From the NCBI RefSeq assembly GCF_050749815.1, contig NZ_CP192735.1, positions 1,302,001 through 1,366,000 on the forward strand: DNA of 64,000 nt. The letters are read 5' to 3'. The notes under the pieces were generated by a model. The model saw only the letters and a list, made by a program, of their open reading frames with translations, was not told the DNA's origin and made no database searches. Source of the DNA: Dyella_A sp050749815 (GTDB lineage Bacteria > Pseudomonadota > Gammaproteobacteria > Xanthomonadales > Rhodanobacteraceae). The position numbers and the translations under genes are program-made. The stretch's first letter is position 1; each line of letters starts with the position of its first letter. Shown here one piece after another: positions 49,661 to 58,917 of this stretch.

Positions 49661-52048
49661 ATGACCGCTGCACCAACCACCTCATCCGCGCTGCGCATCC
49701 GCAAGGCCGCGGTGCTGGGCGCCGGCGTGATGGGCGCGCAGATCGCCGCGCACCTCACCAACGCCGGCGTCGAGACCGTGCTGTTCGACCTGCCCGCGAA
49801 GGAAGGTCCCAAGAGCGGCATCGCGCTCAAGGCGATCGAGAACCTGAAAAAGCTCTCGCCTGCCCCGCTAGCCGACAAGAACCTCGCCGCGGCGATCATC
49901 CCGGCCAACTACGACGAGCATCTGGATCATCTGAAGGACGTCGACCTGGTGATCGAGGCGATCGCCGAGCGGATGGACTGGAAGCTCGACCTGTACAAGA
50001 AGATCGCACCGCACGTCTCCGCCACCGCCGTGCTGGCCTCCAACACCTCGGGCCTGTCGATCAACGGCCTGGCCGAGGCGCTGCCGGAAGAAATGCGCCA
50101 CCGCTTCACCGGCGTGCATTTCTTCAACCCGCCGCGCTACATGCATCTGGTGGAAGTGATCCCCACCCGCCTCACTGACGCCGCCGTGGTCGAAGGGCTG
50201 GAAGCGTTCCTCACCACCACCGTCGGTAAGGGCGTGGTGATCGCCAAGGACACGCCGAACTTCATCGGCAACCGCATCGGCGTGTTCTCGATCCTCTCGA
50301 CGATGTATCACACCGAGCAGTTCAAGCTCGGCTTCGACACGGTGGACGCACTCACCGGCCCGGCACTGGGCCGACCGAAGAGCGCCACCTACCGCACCGC
50401 CGACGTGGTCGGCCTAGACACCATGGCGCACGTCATCAAGACCATGGCCGACACGCTGCCGGACGACCCCTGGCACCAGTACTTCCAAGCGCCGGTGTGG
50501 CTCAAGGGGCTGATCGACAAGGGCGCGCTCGGGCAGAAGACCGGCGCCGGTTTCTACCGCAAGGTCGGCAAGGACATTGTAGTGCTGGACGTGGCCAAGC
50601 AGGACTACCGCCCTTCCGAGCAGAAGGCCTCCGACGAGGTCGCCGCGATCCTCGCGATCAAGGATCCGGCCGAGAAGTTCGGCAAGCTGCGCGCGTCGTC
50701 CGATCCGCAGGCGCAGTTCCTGTGGGCGATCTTCCGCGACCTGTTCCACTACACCGCCTACCACCTGGCCGACATCGCCGACACCGCGCGTGACGTCGAC
50801 TTCGCGATCCGCTGGGGCTACGGCTGGAAGCTCGGCCCGTTCGAGACCTGGCAGGCCGCGGGCTGGCAGCAGGTGGCCAGCTGGATCGCCGAGGACATCG
50901 CCGCCGGCAAGGCCATGAGCAGCGCGCCCCTGCCCGCCTGGGTCACCGACGGGCGCACCGGCGTGCACGGCAAGGACGGCTCGTGGTCGGCCAGCGCCGG
51001 CCAATACAAGCCGCGCTCGTCGCACCCGGTCTACGCCCGCCAGCTGTTCCCCGATCCGATCCTGGGCGAGAAGTTCGACCAGGGCACCACAGTGTGGGAA
51101 AACGAAGGTGTGCGCCTGTGGACCCTGGGCGACGACGGCGTCGGCATCATTTCGTTCAAGACCAAGATGAACACGGTCAACGATTTCGTGCTCGACGGCG
51201 TGCAGCACGCGATCAAGCTGGCCGAGGAAAAGCTCAAGGCCGTGGTGATCTGGCAGACCGGCGAGCCGTTCTCCGCCGGTGCCGACCTCAAGGGCGCGCT
51301 GGGCCTGCTGCAGGCGGGCAAGTTCGACGACTTCGAGAAGATGGTCGCCAACTTCCAGGCCACCAGCATGGCGATCAAGTATTCGCTGGTGCCGGTGGTG
51401 TCGGCCGTGCGCGGCATGGCGTTCGGCGGTGGCTGCGAATTCCAGATGCATTCGGCCCGCACCGTCGCGGCGCTGGAGAGCTACATCGGCCTGGTCGAGG
51501 CGGGCGTGGGCCTGTTGCCGGCCGGCGGTGGCCTGCACGAGCTAGCCGTGCGCGCGGCGAAGGCCAACCCGGCCGACCCGTTCGAGGAGCTGAAGAAGGT
51601 GTTCGAGACCGTCGCCATGGCCAAGGTTTCGGCCAGCGCGCTGGAAGCGAAGGCGATGGGTCTGCTGCGCCAGGACGACGTGGTGGTGTTTAACAGCTAC
51701 GAGCTTCTCTACATCGCCAAGAAGGTTGCCGCCGCGATGGCCGATAGCGGCTACCGCCCGCCGCTGCCGGCGCGCGCCGTGCCGGTTGCCGGTGATGTGG
51801 GCACCGCCACTTTCAAGGCCTCGCTGGCCAACCTGCAGGAGGGCTACTTCGCCTCGCCGCACGACATCGACATTGCCAGCCGTATCGCCGACTGCCTGTG
51901 CGGTGGCGCGATCGAGCGCGGCTCGCAGGTGGACGAGGCCTGGCTGCTGGCGCTGGAGCGCAAGCACTTCGTGGAACTGGCCAAGACCGAGAAGACCCAG
52001 GCGCGCATCGCTCACACCATGACCACCGGCAAGCCGCTGCGTAACTGA
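49661..52048 (+). CDS. 3-hydroxyacyl-CoA dehydrogenase/enoyl-CoA hydratase, FadN-type order
   Basis: A 795-residue multifunctional beta-oxidation enzyme. The dehydrogenase part comes first (AAVLGAGVMGAQIAAHLTNAG at about 18-38; GVHFFNPPRYMHLVEVIPT; C-terminal HCDH domain to about 420). The crotonase part follows (GEPFSAGADLKGALGLL and AVRGMAFGGGCEFQMHSARTV, with the oxyanion-hole glycines and a Glu in the expected region). This order is that of FadN, the reverse of E. coli FadB. ATG at 49661 is chosen because GGAGAA lies just before it; an ATG four codons upstream is possible. It is likely under control of the PsrA-like protein and paired with the thiolase downstream. Confidence 0.92.
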   Translation: MTAAPTTSSALRIRKAAVLGAGVMGAQIAAHLTNAGVETVLFDLPAKEGPKSGIALKAIENLKKLSPAPLADKNLAAAIIPANYDEHLDHLKDVDLVIEAIAERMDWKLDLYKKIAPHVSATAVLASNTSGLSINGLAEALPEEMRHRFTGVHFFNPPRYMHLVEVIPTRLTDAAVVEGLEAFLTTTVGKGVVIAKDTPNFIGNRIGVFSILSTMYHTEQFKLGFDTVDALTGPALGRPKSATYRTADVVGLDTMAHVIKTMADTLPDDPWHQYFQAPVWLKGLIDKGALGQKTGAGFYRKVGKDIVVLDVAKQDYRPSEQKASDEVAAILAIKDPAEKFGKLRASSDPQAQFLWAIFRDLFHYTAYHLADIADTARDVDFAIRWGYGWKLGPFETWQAAGWQQVASWIAEDIAAGKAMSSAPLPAWVTDGRTGVHGKDGSWSASAGQYKPRSSHPVYARQLFPDPILGEKFDQGTTVWENEGVRLWTLGDDGVGIISFKTKMNTVNDFVLDGVQHAIKLAEEKLKAVVIWQTGEPFSAGADLKGALGLLQAGKFDDFEKMVANFQATSMAIKYSLVPVVSAVRGMAFGGGCEFQMHSARTVAALESYIGLVEAGVGLLPAGGGLHELAVRAAKANPADPFEELKKVFETVAMAKVSASALEAKAMGLLRQDDVVVFNSYELLYIAKKVAAAMADSGYRPPLPARAVPVAGDVGTATFKASLANLQEGYFASPHDIDIASRIADCLCGGAIERGSQVDEAWLLALERKHFVELAKTEKTQARIAHTMTTGKPLRN

Positions 52049-52099
52049 TAGGCGTTGCGACCGACCCACTCCATCACCGGAAACCCCGAAGTCGCCGAA

Positions 52100-52178
52100 C
52101 GTCATCCCCGCGCAAGTGGGGATCCATCTTGATCTGACGCCAGAAACACGATGGATTCCCGCGTTCGCGGGAATGACG
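52100..52178. repeat. Interspersed inverted repeat between the beta-oxidation genes
   Basis: Arms 52100-52127 (CGTCATCCCCGCGC...GGATCCAT) and 52151-52178 (ATGGATTCCCGCG...GGAATGACG) face each other. Each is itself palindromic (TTCCCGCG-TT-CGCGGGAA). In an mRNA covering both genes it would form a cruciform-like hairpin and may tune relative expression or stability. Confidence 0.75.
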
Positions 52179-52221
52179 AATAGAAAAGCCCGGCTTCGAG
52201 GTCACTCAAAGGAAACAGACC

Positions 52222-53430
52222 ATGACCAAGCAAGTGCAAGACGCCTACATCGTCGCCGCCACCCGCACGCCGGTCGGCAAGGCGCCGCGCGGCGTGTTCC
52301 GCAACACCCGTCCAGACGACATGCTCGCCCACGTGATCCGCGCCGTGATGGCGCAGGCGCCGGGCATCGATCCGCACCGCATCGGCGACGCCATCATCGG
52401 CTGCGCCATGCCCGAGGCCGAGCAGGGCATGAACGTGGCGCGCATCGGCGTGCTGCTGGCCGGCCTGCCCGATACCGTGCCCGGCGTCACCATCAACCGC
52501 TTCTGCTCGTCCGGCCTGCAGGCCGTGGCGATGGCTGCCGACCGCATCCGCCTGGGCGAGGACGACCTGATGCTCGCCGGCGGCACCGAGAGCATGAGCA
52601 TGGTGCCGATGATGGGCCACAAGGTGGCCATGAACCCAGCCATCTTCGCCAACGACGAGGACCGCGCCATCGCGTTCGGCATGGGCATCACCGCCGAGAA
52701 AGTGGCCGAGCGCTGGAAGGTGAGCCGCGAGCAGCAGGACGCCTTCGCCGTGGAGAGCCACCGCCGCGCACTCGCCGCCATCGCCGCCGGCGAGTTCAAG
52801 GACGAGATCACCCCGTTCCAGCTCGACGACCACTACCCCAACCTCGCCACCGGCGGCATCGTCACCGACAGCCGCACCATCGACACCGACGAGGGCCCAC
52901 GTGCCGGCACCACGATGGAGGTGCTGGCCAAGCTGCGCACGGTGTTCCGCAACGACCGCTTCGGCGGCAGCGTCACCGCCGGCAATTCCTCGCAGATGTC
53001 CGACGGCGCCGGCGCCGTGCTGCTGGCCAGCGAGAAGGCCATCAAGGAGTACAACCTCACACCGCTTGCCCGCTTCGTCGGTTTCTCGGTGGCGGGCGTG
53101 AAGCCGGACGTGATGGGCATCGGCCCGAAGGAAGCGATTCCCAAGGCGCTCAAGCAGACCGGCATCACCCAGGATCAGCTGGACTGGATCGAGCTCAACG
53201 AAGCGTTTGCCGCGCAGGCGTTGGCGGTGATGGGCGACCTCGGCCTCGACCCGGCCAAGGTCAACCCGCTGGGCGGCGCCATCGCACTCGGCCACCCGCT
53301 GGGCGCCACCGGTGCGATCCGCATCGCCACGCTGCTGCACGGCCTGCGCCGGCGCAAGCAGAAGTACGGCATGGTCACCATGTGCATCGGCACCGGCATG
53401 GGCGCGGCGGGCATCTTCGAAGCGCTCTGA
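52222..53430 (+). CDS. fadA: Acetyl-CoA C-acyltransferase (3-ketoacyl-CoA thiolase)
   Basis: A 402-residue thiolase completing the beta-oxidation cycle with the FadN-type enzyme. The acyl-accepting cysteine is in TINRFCSSGLQAVAMAA; the active-site bases lie in ELNEAFAAQALAV, NPLGGAIALGHPLGATGAIR (His) and MCIGTGMGAAGIFEAL (second Cys). AAGGAAAC precedes the ATG. A bidirectional terminator follows 20 bases after the stop. Confidence 0.94.
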   Translation: MTKQVQDAYIVAATRTPVGKAPRGVFRNTRPDDMLAHVIRAVMAQAPGIDPHRIGDAIIGCAMPEAEQGMNVARIGVLLAGLPDTVPGVTINRFCSSGLQAVAMAADRIRLGEDDLMLAGGTESMSMVPMMGHKVAMNPAIFANDEDRAIAFGMGITAEKVAERWKVSREQQDAFAVESHRRALAAIAAGEFKDEITPFQLDDHYPNLATGGIVTDSRTIDTDEGPRAGTTMEVLAKLRTVFRNDRFGGSVTAGNSSQMSDGAGAVLLASEKAIKEYNLTPLARFVGFSVAGVKPDVMGIGPKEAIPKALKQTGITQDQLDWIELNEAFAAQALAVMGDLGLDPAKVNPLGGAIALGHPLGATGAIRIATLLHGLRRRKQKYGMVTMCIGTGMGAAGIFEAL

Positions 53431-53449
53431 GGCTTCGCTCGCGTGACAG

Positions 53450-53483
53450 AAAAAGGCGCCGCATCACTGCGGCGCCTTTTTTT
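53450..53483. terminator. Bidirectional intrinsic terminator
   Basis: A perfect 9-pair stem GGCGCCGCA/TGCGGCGCC (53455-53463, 53468-53476) with a four-base loop has five As before it and seven Ts after it. It therefore works for fadA on the plus strand and for the ABC permease gene on the minus strand. Confidence 0.9.
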
Positions 53484-53506
53484 CTTCCCCTCCCCAGGCC
53501 AGTCCG

Positions 53507-54268
53507 TTACGCCTGCTCGCGATGCTGGAACTGCCACATGCCCAGCCAGGCCAACAGGACGCCACCGAGAAGGCTCACCGTGATCACCTGCGCCACGTGA
53601 TCGGTACGCGTGGCGAACACCTGCAACGGCATCGACCACGGAAACCACGGCCCGAGCCGTGCCGATTGGCCGATCAGGAAACCGGCCACCGTGCCGGCCA
53701 CGCCGACGAAGATCGACGTGGTGAAGCTGCGCCAGTGCAGCGCCACCCACGCCTGCAATGCGGTGAGGAAGGATGCCGCCGCCATGCATGCCAGCGCATG
53801 CATGGCCAGCCAGCGCCACGGCGGCGGGCCGGCCAGCCCGTAGGCCGGTTGGGTATGCATCACCACCCAGCCGGCCAGCGGCGCCAACCCTGCCAGCAAG
53901 GCCGTGGACAGCATCACCATCGCGGCCAGCACGCACAGCTTGGCGGCGTAGTGGCTCCAGCGCGGCAGCGGCAGCGCGAGCAGATGCTTCCACGTGTGGT
54001 TGGCATGCTCCATGTTGCCCAGCAACGCCGCCTGCAGCGTCACGAACAGCGGCAGCATCAGGAAGCTCCACAGCACGAACAGCCCGCTGGCGAAATGCAG
54101 CCAGGCTTCGCCGCCCGATCCGGCCGGGCGCCCATGCATGCTGCTCAGGCTCAACTGCAGTACGGTCAGCACCAGCACCACCAGCGGCGCCAGCACCACC
54201 ATGCCGGCTGCCAGCGTGTGGCGAAGCTTGACCCGCTCGGCCGCCAGCGCACGCAGCAGCGCGTTCAT
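53507..54268 (-). CDS. ABC-2 type transporter permease
   Basis: A 253-residue membrane protein with six hydrophobic segments and an N-terminal amphipathic stretch (LLRALAAERVKLRHT) common in ABC-2 permeases of the lantibiotic-immunity/NatB sort. HANHTWKHLLALPLPRW between helices 2 and 3 is the usual coupling region of this group. It overlaps the ATPase gene by four bases, so the two form an exporter. The substrate is unknown; the adjacent two-component system may control it. Confidence 0.85.
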   Translation of the reverse strand: MNALLRALAAERVKLRHTLAAGMVVLAPLVVLVLTVLQLSLSSMHGRPAGSGGEAWLHFASGLFVLWSFLMLPLFVTLQAALLGNMEHANHTWKHLLALPLPRWSHYAAKLCVLAAMVMLSTALLAGLAPLAGWVVMHTQPAYGLAGPPPWRWLAMHALACMAAASFLTALQAWVALHWRSFTTSIFVGVAGTVAGFLIGQSARLGPWFPWSMPLQVFATRTDHVAQVITVSLLGGVLLAWLGMWQFQHREQA

Positions 54269-55173
54269 GCGCAGGCCCTCTCGCCGGTCATGTCGAAGAA
54301 CAGGGTTTCCAGCGAACGCGGGCTGCGGCCCAGTGCGTGCACCTCGTAACCGCGCTGCACCAGCCAGCGGTTGATCTCGTGATCCGGACGCCGCGGCGCC
54401 ACCACGCGCAGCGTCGCCTCGTCCACTGCCTGCACCGATTCGCCCAGCGCCTCAAGCGCACCGCATACCGCCGGCACGTCGCTGCAGCGGATCGTCAGCG
54501 GATCGCCATGCCGCTCGCGCAGCGCCTGTGGCGTGCCCTGGAACAACAGCTGTCCGCGATGCAGCACGCCCACGTGCGAGGCCACCTGCTCCACCTCGGA
54601 CAGCAGGTGGCTGGACACGAACACCGTCATGCCCAGCTGCGTGGCCATGCGCTGCAGCAGCAGGCGCAAGTCCACCATGCCGGCCGGATCGAGACCGTTG
54701 GTGGGCTCGTCCAGGATCAGCAACCGCGGCCGGCCGAGCAGCGCCAACGCGATGCCCAGGCGCTGGCGCATGCCCAGCGAATACACGCGCACGCGACGAT
54801 GCTGGTCCTGCGCCAGCCCCACCACTTCCAGCACCTCGTCGATGCGTTCGGCCGGCACGTCGAGCAGGTGGCGCGTCACCTCCAGGTTCTCGCGGCCGGA
54901 CAGATGCGGATACAGCGCCGGCCCCTCGACCAGCGAACCGACCTCGCGCAACGGGCCGCGCGACTGCATGGACAGCGGCTGCCCGAACAGCCGGATCTCG
55001 CCCGCGTCCGGGCGCAGCAGCGCCAGCAACAGACGGATCGTGGTGGTCTTGCCCGCCCCGTTGGGGCCGAGGAAGCCGTACACGCTGCCGCTCGGCACGG
55101 CCAGATCCAGCGCCTGCACGCCATGGCCGGCATCGAAGCGGCGGGTCAGCGCACGCGTTTCTATCGCAAGCAT
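54265..55173 (-). CDS. ABC transporter ATP-binding protein (ABC-2/CcmA type)
   Basis: A 302-residue ATPase with Walker A GPNGAGKTTT, signature YSLGMRQRLGIALALLGRP, Walker B LLILDEPTNGLDPAG and the H-loop VFVSSHLLSEVEQVA. A C-terminal extension of about 80 residues (to FFDMTGERACA) is typical of drug or lantibiotic-type exporters. It is coupled to the permease gene. A 99-base gap separates it from the response regulator gene upstream. Confidence 0.9.
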   Translation of the reverse strand: MLAIETRALTRRFDAGHGVQALDLAVPSGSVYGFLGPNGAGKTTTIRLLLALLRPDAGEIRLFGQPLSMQSRGPLREVGSLVEGPALYPHLSGRENLEVTRHLLDVPAERIDEVLEVVGLAQDQHRRVRVYSLGMRQRLGIALALLGRPRLLILDEPTNGLDPAGMVDLRLLLQRMATQLGMTVFVSSHLLSEVEQVASHVGVLHRGQLLFQGTPQALRERHGDPLTIRCSDVPAVCGALEALGESVQAVDEATLRVVAPRRPDHEINRWLVQRGYEVHALGRSPRSLETLFFDMTGERACA

Positions 55174-55272
55174 GGCTCGCGCACCTTGAGAAGTTCAGAG
55201 GTGCGCATGACAGCAAAGGACGGCCGTCGCCACCATAGGCCTGAGCTCACAGTGACTTGTGGCAGACCGGGC

Positions 55273-55944
55273 TCAGTCCCCTTCGGCGATCTCGAATCGG
55301 TAGCCCGCGCCGTACACCGCATGGATGAAGTTCTGCCCCGGCGCCATGTCGTCCAGCTTCCGGCGCAGATTGCGGATGTGGCTGTCGACCACCCGATCGG
55401 TGACGTCGCGCAGATCGTCGTGCATCAGGTCGAGCAGCTGGTCGCGCGAATAGATGCGGCCGGGATGGGTGAGCAGCGCGTGCAGCAGCCGGTATTCGGT
55501 GGTGGTATGCGGCACCGGGCGGCCGAGGTAGAACACGCGCTGCGCCTCCTCGTCGACAGTGAAAGGATTGGCGGGCGTGGCGGGTTTGCTCCGTCGCAGC
55601 AGCGCGCGCACCCGCGCCACCACTTCGCGCGGACTGAACGGCTTGCAGATGTAGTCGTCCGCACCCAGCTCCAGCCCGAGCAGGCGATCGATCTCTTCCA
55701 CCCGCGCGGTGAGCATGATCACCGGCAGTTCGCTGTCGCGCCGCAGTTCGCGCAGGATCGCCAAGCCCTCCTTGCCGGGCAGCATGATGTCCAGCAGCAG
55801 CAGATCCGGATGCTCGGCGGCGACTGCGGGCAGCACACGATCGCCCTCGCCCACCGTCAGCACCGTGTGTCCGGCCTGGGCCAGGTAGTCGACGAGCAAC
55901 TGGGCGATCTTCGGCTCGTCCTCGGCGATCAGCACGCGCGCCAT
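55273..55944 (-). CDS. OmpR/BaeR-type response regulator
   Basis: A 223-residue regulator. The receiver (1-118) has AEDE at 7-10, the phosphoacceptor Asp52 (LLLLDIMLPG), a Thr switch (VIMLTAR) and Lys in YICKPFSPREVV. The winged-helix effector (about 128-220) has TTEYRLLHALLTHPGRIYSRDQLLDL and VVDSHIRNLRRKL...VYGAGYRFE. It follows the kinase gene by one base, so they form a pair. BaeR-like sequence suggests an envelope-stress or efflux role. Confidence 0.92.
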   Translation of the reverse strand: MARVLIAEDEPKIAQLLVDYLAQAGHTVLTVGEGDRVLPAVAAEHPDLLLLDIMLPGKEGLAILRELRRDSELPVIMLTARVEEIDRLLGLELGADDYICKPFSPREVVARVRALLRRSKPATPANPFTVDEEAQRVFYLGRPVPHTTTEYRLLHALLTHPGRIYSRDQLLDLMHDDLRDVTDRVVDSHIRNLRRKLDDMAPGQNFIHAVYGAGYRFEIAEGD

Positions 55945-55945
55945 T

Positions 55946-57451
55946 TCAGTGTTCCTGGCGCGGCAGACGCAGTTCCAGGCGCAGCCCACCCAGCGGCGAG
56001 TGCGCGGCCGTGAGCGTGCCGCCGTGCGCCACGGCGATGCGTTGCGCAATGGCCAGGCCCAGACCGCTGCCGCCCAGTGCCCGGTTGCGTGAATGCTCGC
56101 CGCGGTACAGCGGCTCGAACAATCGCTCCAGGTCCTCCGCCGCGACGCCGGGCGGCGTGTCGTCCACGCGCAGGCAGACCTGGTCGCCATCTACGAACAC
56201 GCTTGCTTCCACGCGGCCGCCGCGATCGCTGTAGCGCAGGCTGTTGCCGAGCAGGTTGTCGATCAGCTGGCGCAGGCGATCCGCATCGCCATGGACGCGC
56301 AGCGGCTCGCCGCTGCAGTCCAGCGTGAGCCCGGCTTCGGCGGCGGCGCTGGCGAACCGCGCGCAACCCTCGGCAAGGCACGCCGACAGATCCAGCGACT
56401 GCGCGCGATAGCTGAGCGATCCGGCATCGGCCATCGACCACTGGTGCAGGTCGTCGACCAGCCGGTCCAGCCGCATCACCTCCTCGTGCAGCGACTGCAG
56501 CCCCTTCGCATCGGGCGAGCGCACGCCGTCACGCATCGCCTCGAGCTCGCCGCGCACGATCGCCAACGGCGTGCGCAGCTCGTGAGAGATGTCGGCCATC
56601 CAGCGTTGGCGGGCACTTTCATGCGCCTGCAGCGCCGCGCTGAGGCGATTGACGTGGCGCACCAGGTCGCCCAGCTCGTCGTGGCGGTCACTGACCAGTT
56701 GCACGCCGTAGCGGCCGTCCGACAACTGCCGCGCGGCACCTTCCACGGCGCGCAGCGGCGCCAGCAGATGCCGCGCGAAGAACCACGCCACCGCCATCGC
56801 CAGTATCAGCAGCGCAATCGCCAGTTCGGCCATGCCACGGATCTGCGCAGCCAGGAAAGCGGTGTCGCGACGGTCCACCGGCCGCGACAGTGGCCGCAGC
56901 GCGAGCCAGCCGATCACGGCACCATCGCGACGCAATGGCCGCTCCATCGCATTCGCGGGCGGCGACTGGCCAGCCACCAGCGCGTGCGACGCATCCAGCA
57001 GCGACACCCGCGGAGGAAGCGGCATGGGCCGCGGCGCGTTCACGTCGGGAGCCAGCGGCGGCGGGGGTGGCGGCGGCGGTGCCGGGGGCGGTGGCGGTTG
57101 GGGTGGCGCGGGCGACTGCGCTTCCGCCGGGGCCGCGTGCGGGGGCCGATGATCGAGCGTCTCGTGCAGCAGCGCGTCCCATGCCTGGCGATCACGCAGG
57201 CCGTCGAAGCCGTGGCCGGCATCCTCGCGCTGGCCCAGCGCCTGCGCCAGCGGATCGAGCCGCGACAGATCCAGGGCATTGACGTAGCCGACGAAGCCGC
57301 TGCGCAGGTTGCGCACGGTAAGTGCGCCCATCGCCAGCAGTGACAGGCCGATCGCCACCGCCAGCAGCAGGAACAACTTGTGCGCCACACGCAGGCGCAG
57401 CGCAGCGGTGGTTCCGGCGTCGGCGGATTCGCGTGGAGTGGGCGAAGGCAT
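55946..57451 (-). CDS. Sensor histidine kinase with a proline-rich periplasmic segment (BaeS-like)
   Basis: A 501-residue kinase. TM1 (26-46) and TM2 (207-226) bracket a periplasmic domain that contains a proline-rich tract at 113-147 (runs of up to eight prolines). A HAMP domain (about 228-280), the H-box with His290 (ADISHELRTPLAIV), an N-box (LIDNLLGNSLRYSDRGG) and the G boxes (GGSGLGLAIAQRI) follow. The frame is open upstream but the ATG at 57449-57451 is chosen. The divergent neighbour encodes a periplasmic protein that also ends in a proline-rich tail. Confidence 0.9.
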   Translation of the reverse strand: MPSPTPRESADAGTTAALRLRVAHKLFLLLAVAIGLSLLAMGALTVRNLRSGFVGYVNALDLSRLDPLAQALGQREDAGHGFDGLRDRQAWDALLHETLDHRPPHAAPAEAQSPAPPQPPPPPAPPPPPPPPLAPDVNAPRPMPLPPRVSLLDASHALVAGQSPPANAMERPLRRDGAVIGWLALRPLSRPVDRRDTAFLAAQIRGMAELAIALLILAMAVAWFFARHLLAPLRAVEGAARQLSDGRYGVQLVSDRHDELGDLVRHVNRLSAALQAHESARQRWMADISHELRTPLAIVRGELEAMRDGVRSPDAKGLQSLHEEVMRLDRLVDDLHQWSMADAGSLSYRAQSLDLSACLAEGCARFASAAAEAGLTLDCSGEPLRVHGDADRLRQLIDNLLGNSLRYSDRGGRVEASVFVDGDQVCLRVDDTPPGVAAEDLERLFEPLYRGEHSRNRALGGSGLGLAIAQRIAVAHGGTLTAAHSPLGGLRLELRLPRQEH

Positions 57452-57570
57452 GGCCGCGAGGATAGCGGCGGCGCGCGGATGGTGCGTCCTCATTTCCTGC
57501 ATATTCCCTGCGATGTTGCAGGTCATCTTGGATGGCGTCGGATCCCCCGGCCACGCAAGGAGATCACCGC

Positions 57571-58062
57571 ATGACCCAACGCGCTCTCACCACCCGCCTC
57601 GTCGCCGGCCTGGTCGGCCTCGCCGTCGCCGGCGGCGCCCTCGCCCAGCGCGCCACGCCGATGGCCGAGACGCCGCTGTTTGCCCACAGCCAGCATCGCT
57701 GGATCGTCGACGGCCTCCCGCCGCTGCCGCCCGGCTGCCTGCACGACATGCCCTCGCCGCCGCCGCACCCCAGCCTGCCCGAGTTCAACAACAACGCGAA
57801 ATGGCAGAGCGCGCTGGGCATCAGCGCCGCGCAGGCCAAGCAGGTACAGCAGGCCCTGGAGCAGCAGGCCCGCCAGCGGCAGAAGTTCGACGAGCAGCGG
57901 CGCAGCGATGACGCGGCCAGCTGCGAGAAGATCCGCAGCATCATCGGCGACAAGGCGATGGCCAAGTGGGCCGAAGCCAGCCCGATCCCGCCCCCGCCGC
58001 CACGCCCGCCGATGCCCCCCGCTCCGCCGGCGCCACCCGCCCCGCCGGCCGACGCGCAGTAA
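57571..58062 (+). CDS. Periplasmic Spy/CpxP-like protein with proline-rich C-terminus
   Basis: A 163-residue protein with a signal peptide (MTQRALTTRLVAGLVGLAVA, cleavage near ALA at residue 25), a helical middle (WQSALGISAAQAKQVQQALEQQARQRQKFDEQR) that recalls the LTxxQ helices of Spy/CpxP, and a C-terminal tail PIPPPPPRPPMPPAPP. AAGGAG lies nine bases before the ATG at 57571. It is divergent from the kinase-regulator pair, the layout of baeSR/cpxRA with spy/cpxP; regulation by that pair is an inference. Homology to Spy is only suggested by helix composition. Confidence 0.65.
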   Translation: MTQRALTTRLVAGLVGLAVAGGALAQRATPMAETPLFAHSQHRWIVDGLPPLPPGCLHDMPSPPPHPSLPEFNNNAKWQSALGISAAQAKQVQQALEQQARQRQKFDEQRRSDDAASCEKIRSIIGDKAMAKWAEASPIPPPPPRPPMPPAPPAPPAPPADAQ

Positions 58063-58080
58063 GAGTAAGCACGCCTGATC

Positions 58081-58754
58081 GAGCCCCTCTCCCCGCGGGA
58101 GAGGGGTTGGGGTGAGGGTTCGGCACGAAGCCATGCAGCCGCATCGTTCCCGATCGGACATCACGCACACCCCGCACCCTCATCCGTCGCTGCGCGCCAC
58201 CTTCTCCCGGCGGGAGAAGGACCAGCTCGATGCCGATGCTCCGCGGCGGTACTCCAACCGTTCGCGCTGAGCGTAGCCGGCGGCACGCCGGCGAAGTCGA
58301 AGCGCCAGTACGCCCATAGCCAGCGCAACTTCCCCTGGAACAGAGCCCCTCTCCCCCCCCGGGGAGAGGGGTTGGGGTGAGGGTCCGGCACGAAGCCATG
58401 CAGCCGCATCGTTCCCGATCAGACATCACGCACACCCCGCACCCTCATCCGTCGCTGCGCGCCACCTTCTCCCGACGGGGGAAGGACCAGCTCGATGCCG
58501 ATGCTCCGCGGCGGTACTTCAACCGTTCGCGCTGAGCGCAGCCGGCGGCACGTCGGCGAAGTCGAAGCGCCAATACGCCCATAGCCAGCGCAACTTCCCC
58601 TAGAACAGAGCCCCTCTCCCCCCGGGGAGAGGGGTTGGGCTGAGGGTCCGTTACGAAGCGGTGCAGCGCTTCGTTCCCCATCAGACATCACGCGCGCCCC
58701 GCACCCTCATCCGTCGCTGCGCGCCATCTTCTCCCGGCGGGAGAAGGGACAGCT
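58081..58754. repeat. Tandem array of ~264-base units
   Basis: Unit 1 (58081-58342), unit 2 (58343-58607) and a partial unit 3 (58608-58754) are near identical. Each contains the GAGAGGGGTTGGGGTGAGGG module, a CACCCTCATCCGTCGCTGCG module with a CTTCTCCC...GGGAGAAGG palindrome, and CGTTCGCGCTGAGCG followed by GGCGGCACG...CGGCGAAGTCGAAG. No plausible gene lies in 58063-58917. Confidence 0.88.
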
Positions 58755-58917
58755 GTGTCATCCCGCATAACGCCACGAATCCGCTACCGCGCTTGTGAGC
58801 CACCCCGCCGCGCGGGATACTGCGCCGCCCGCGTGCACCCCACACGCATCCGTGCCAGCGACGCCGTCCCCGCGCCCGCCGCTGGCTTGTGTCTGCCGCT
58901 TTCCTCCGAGCCACCCC

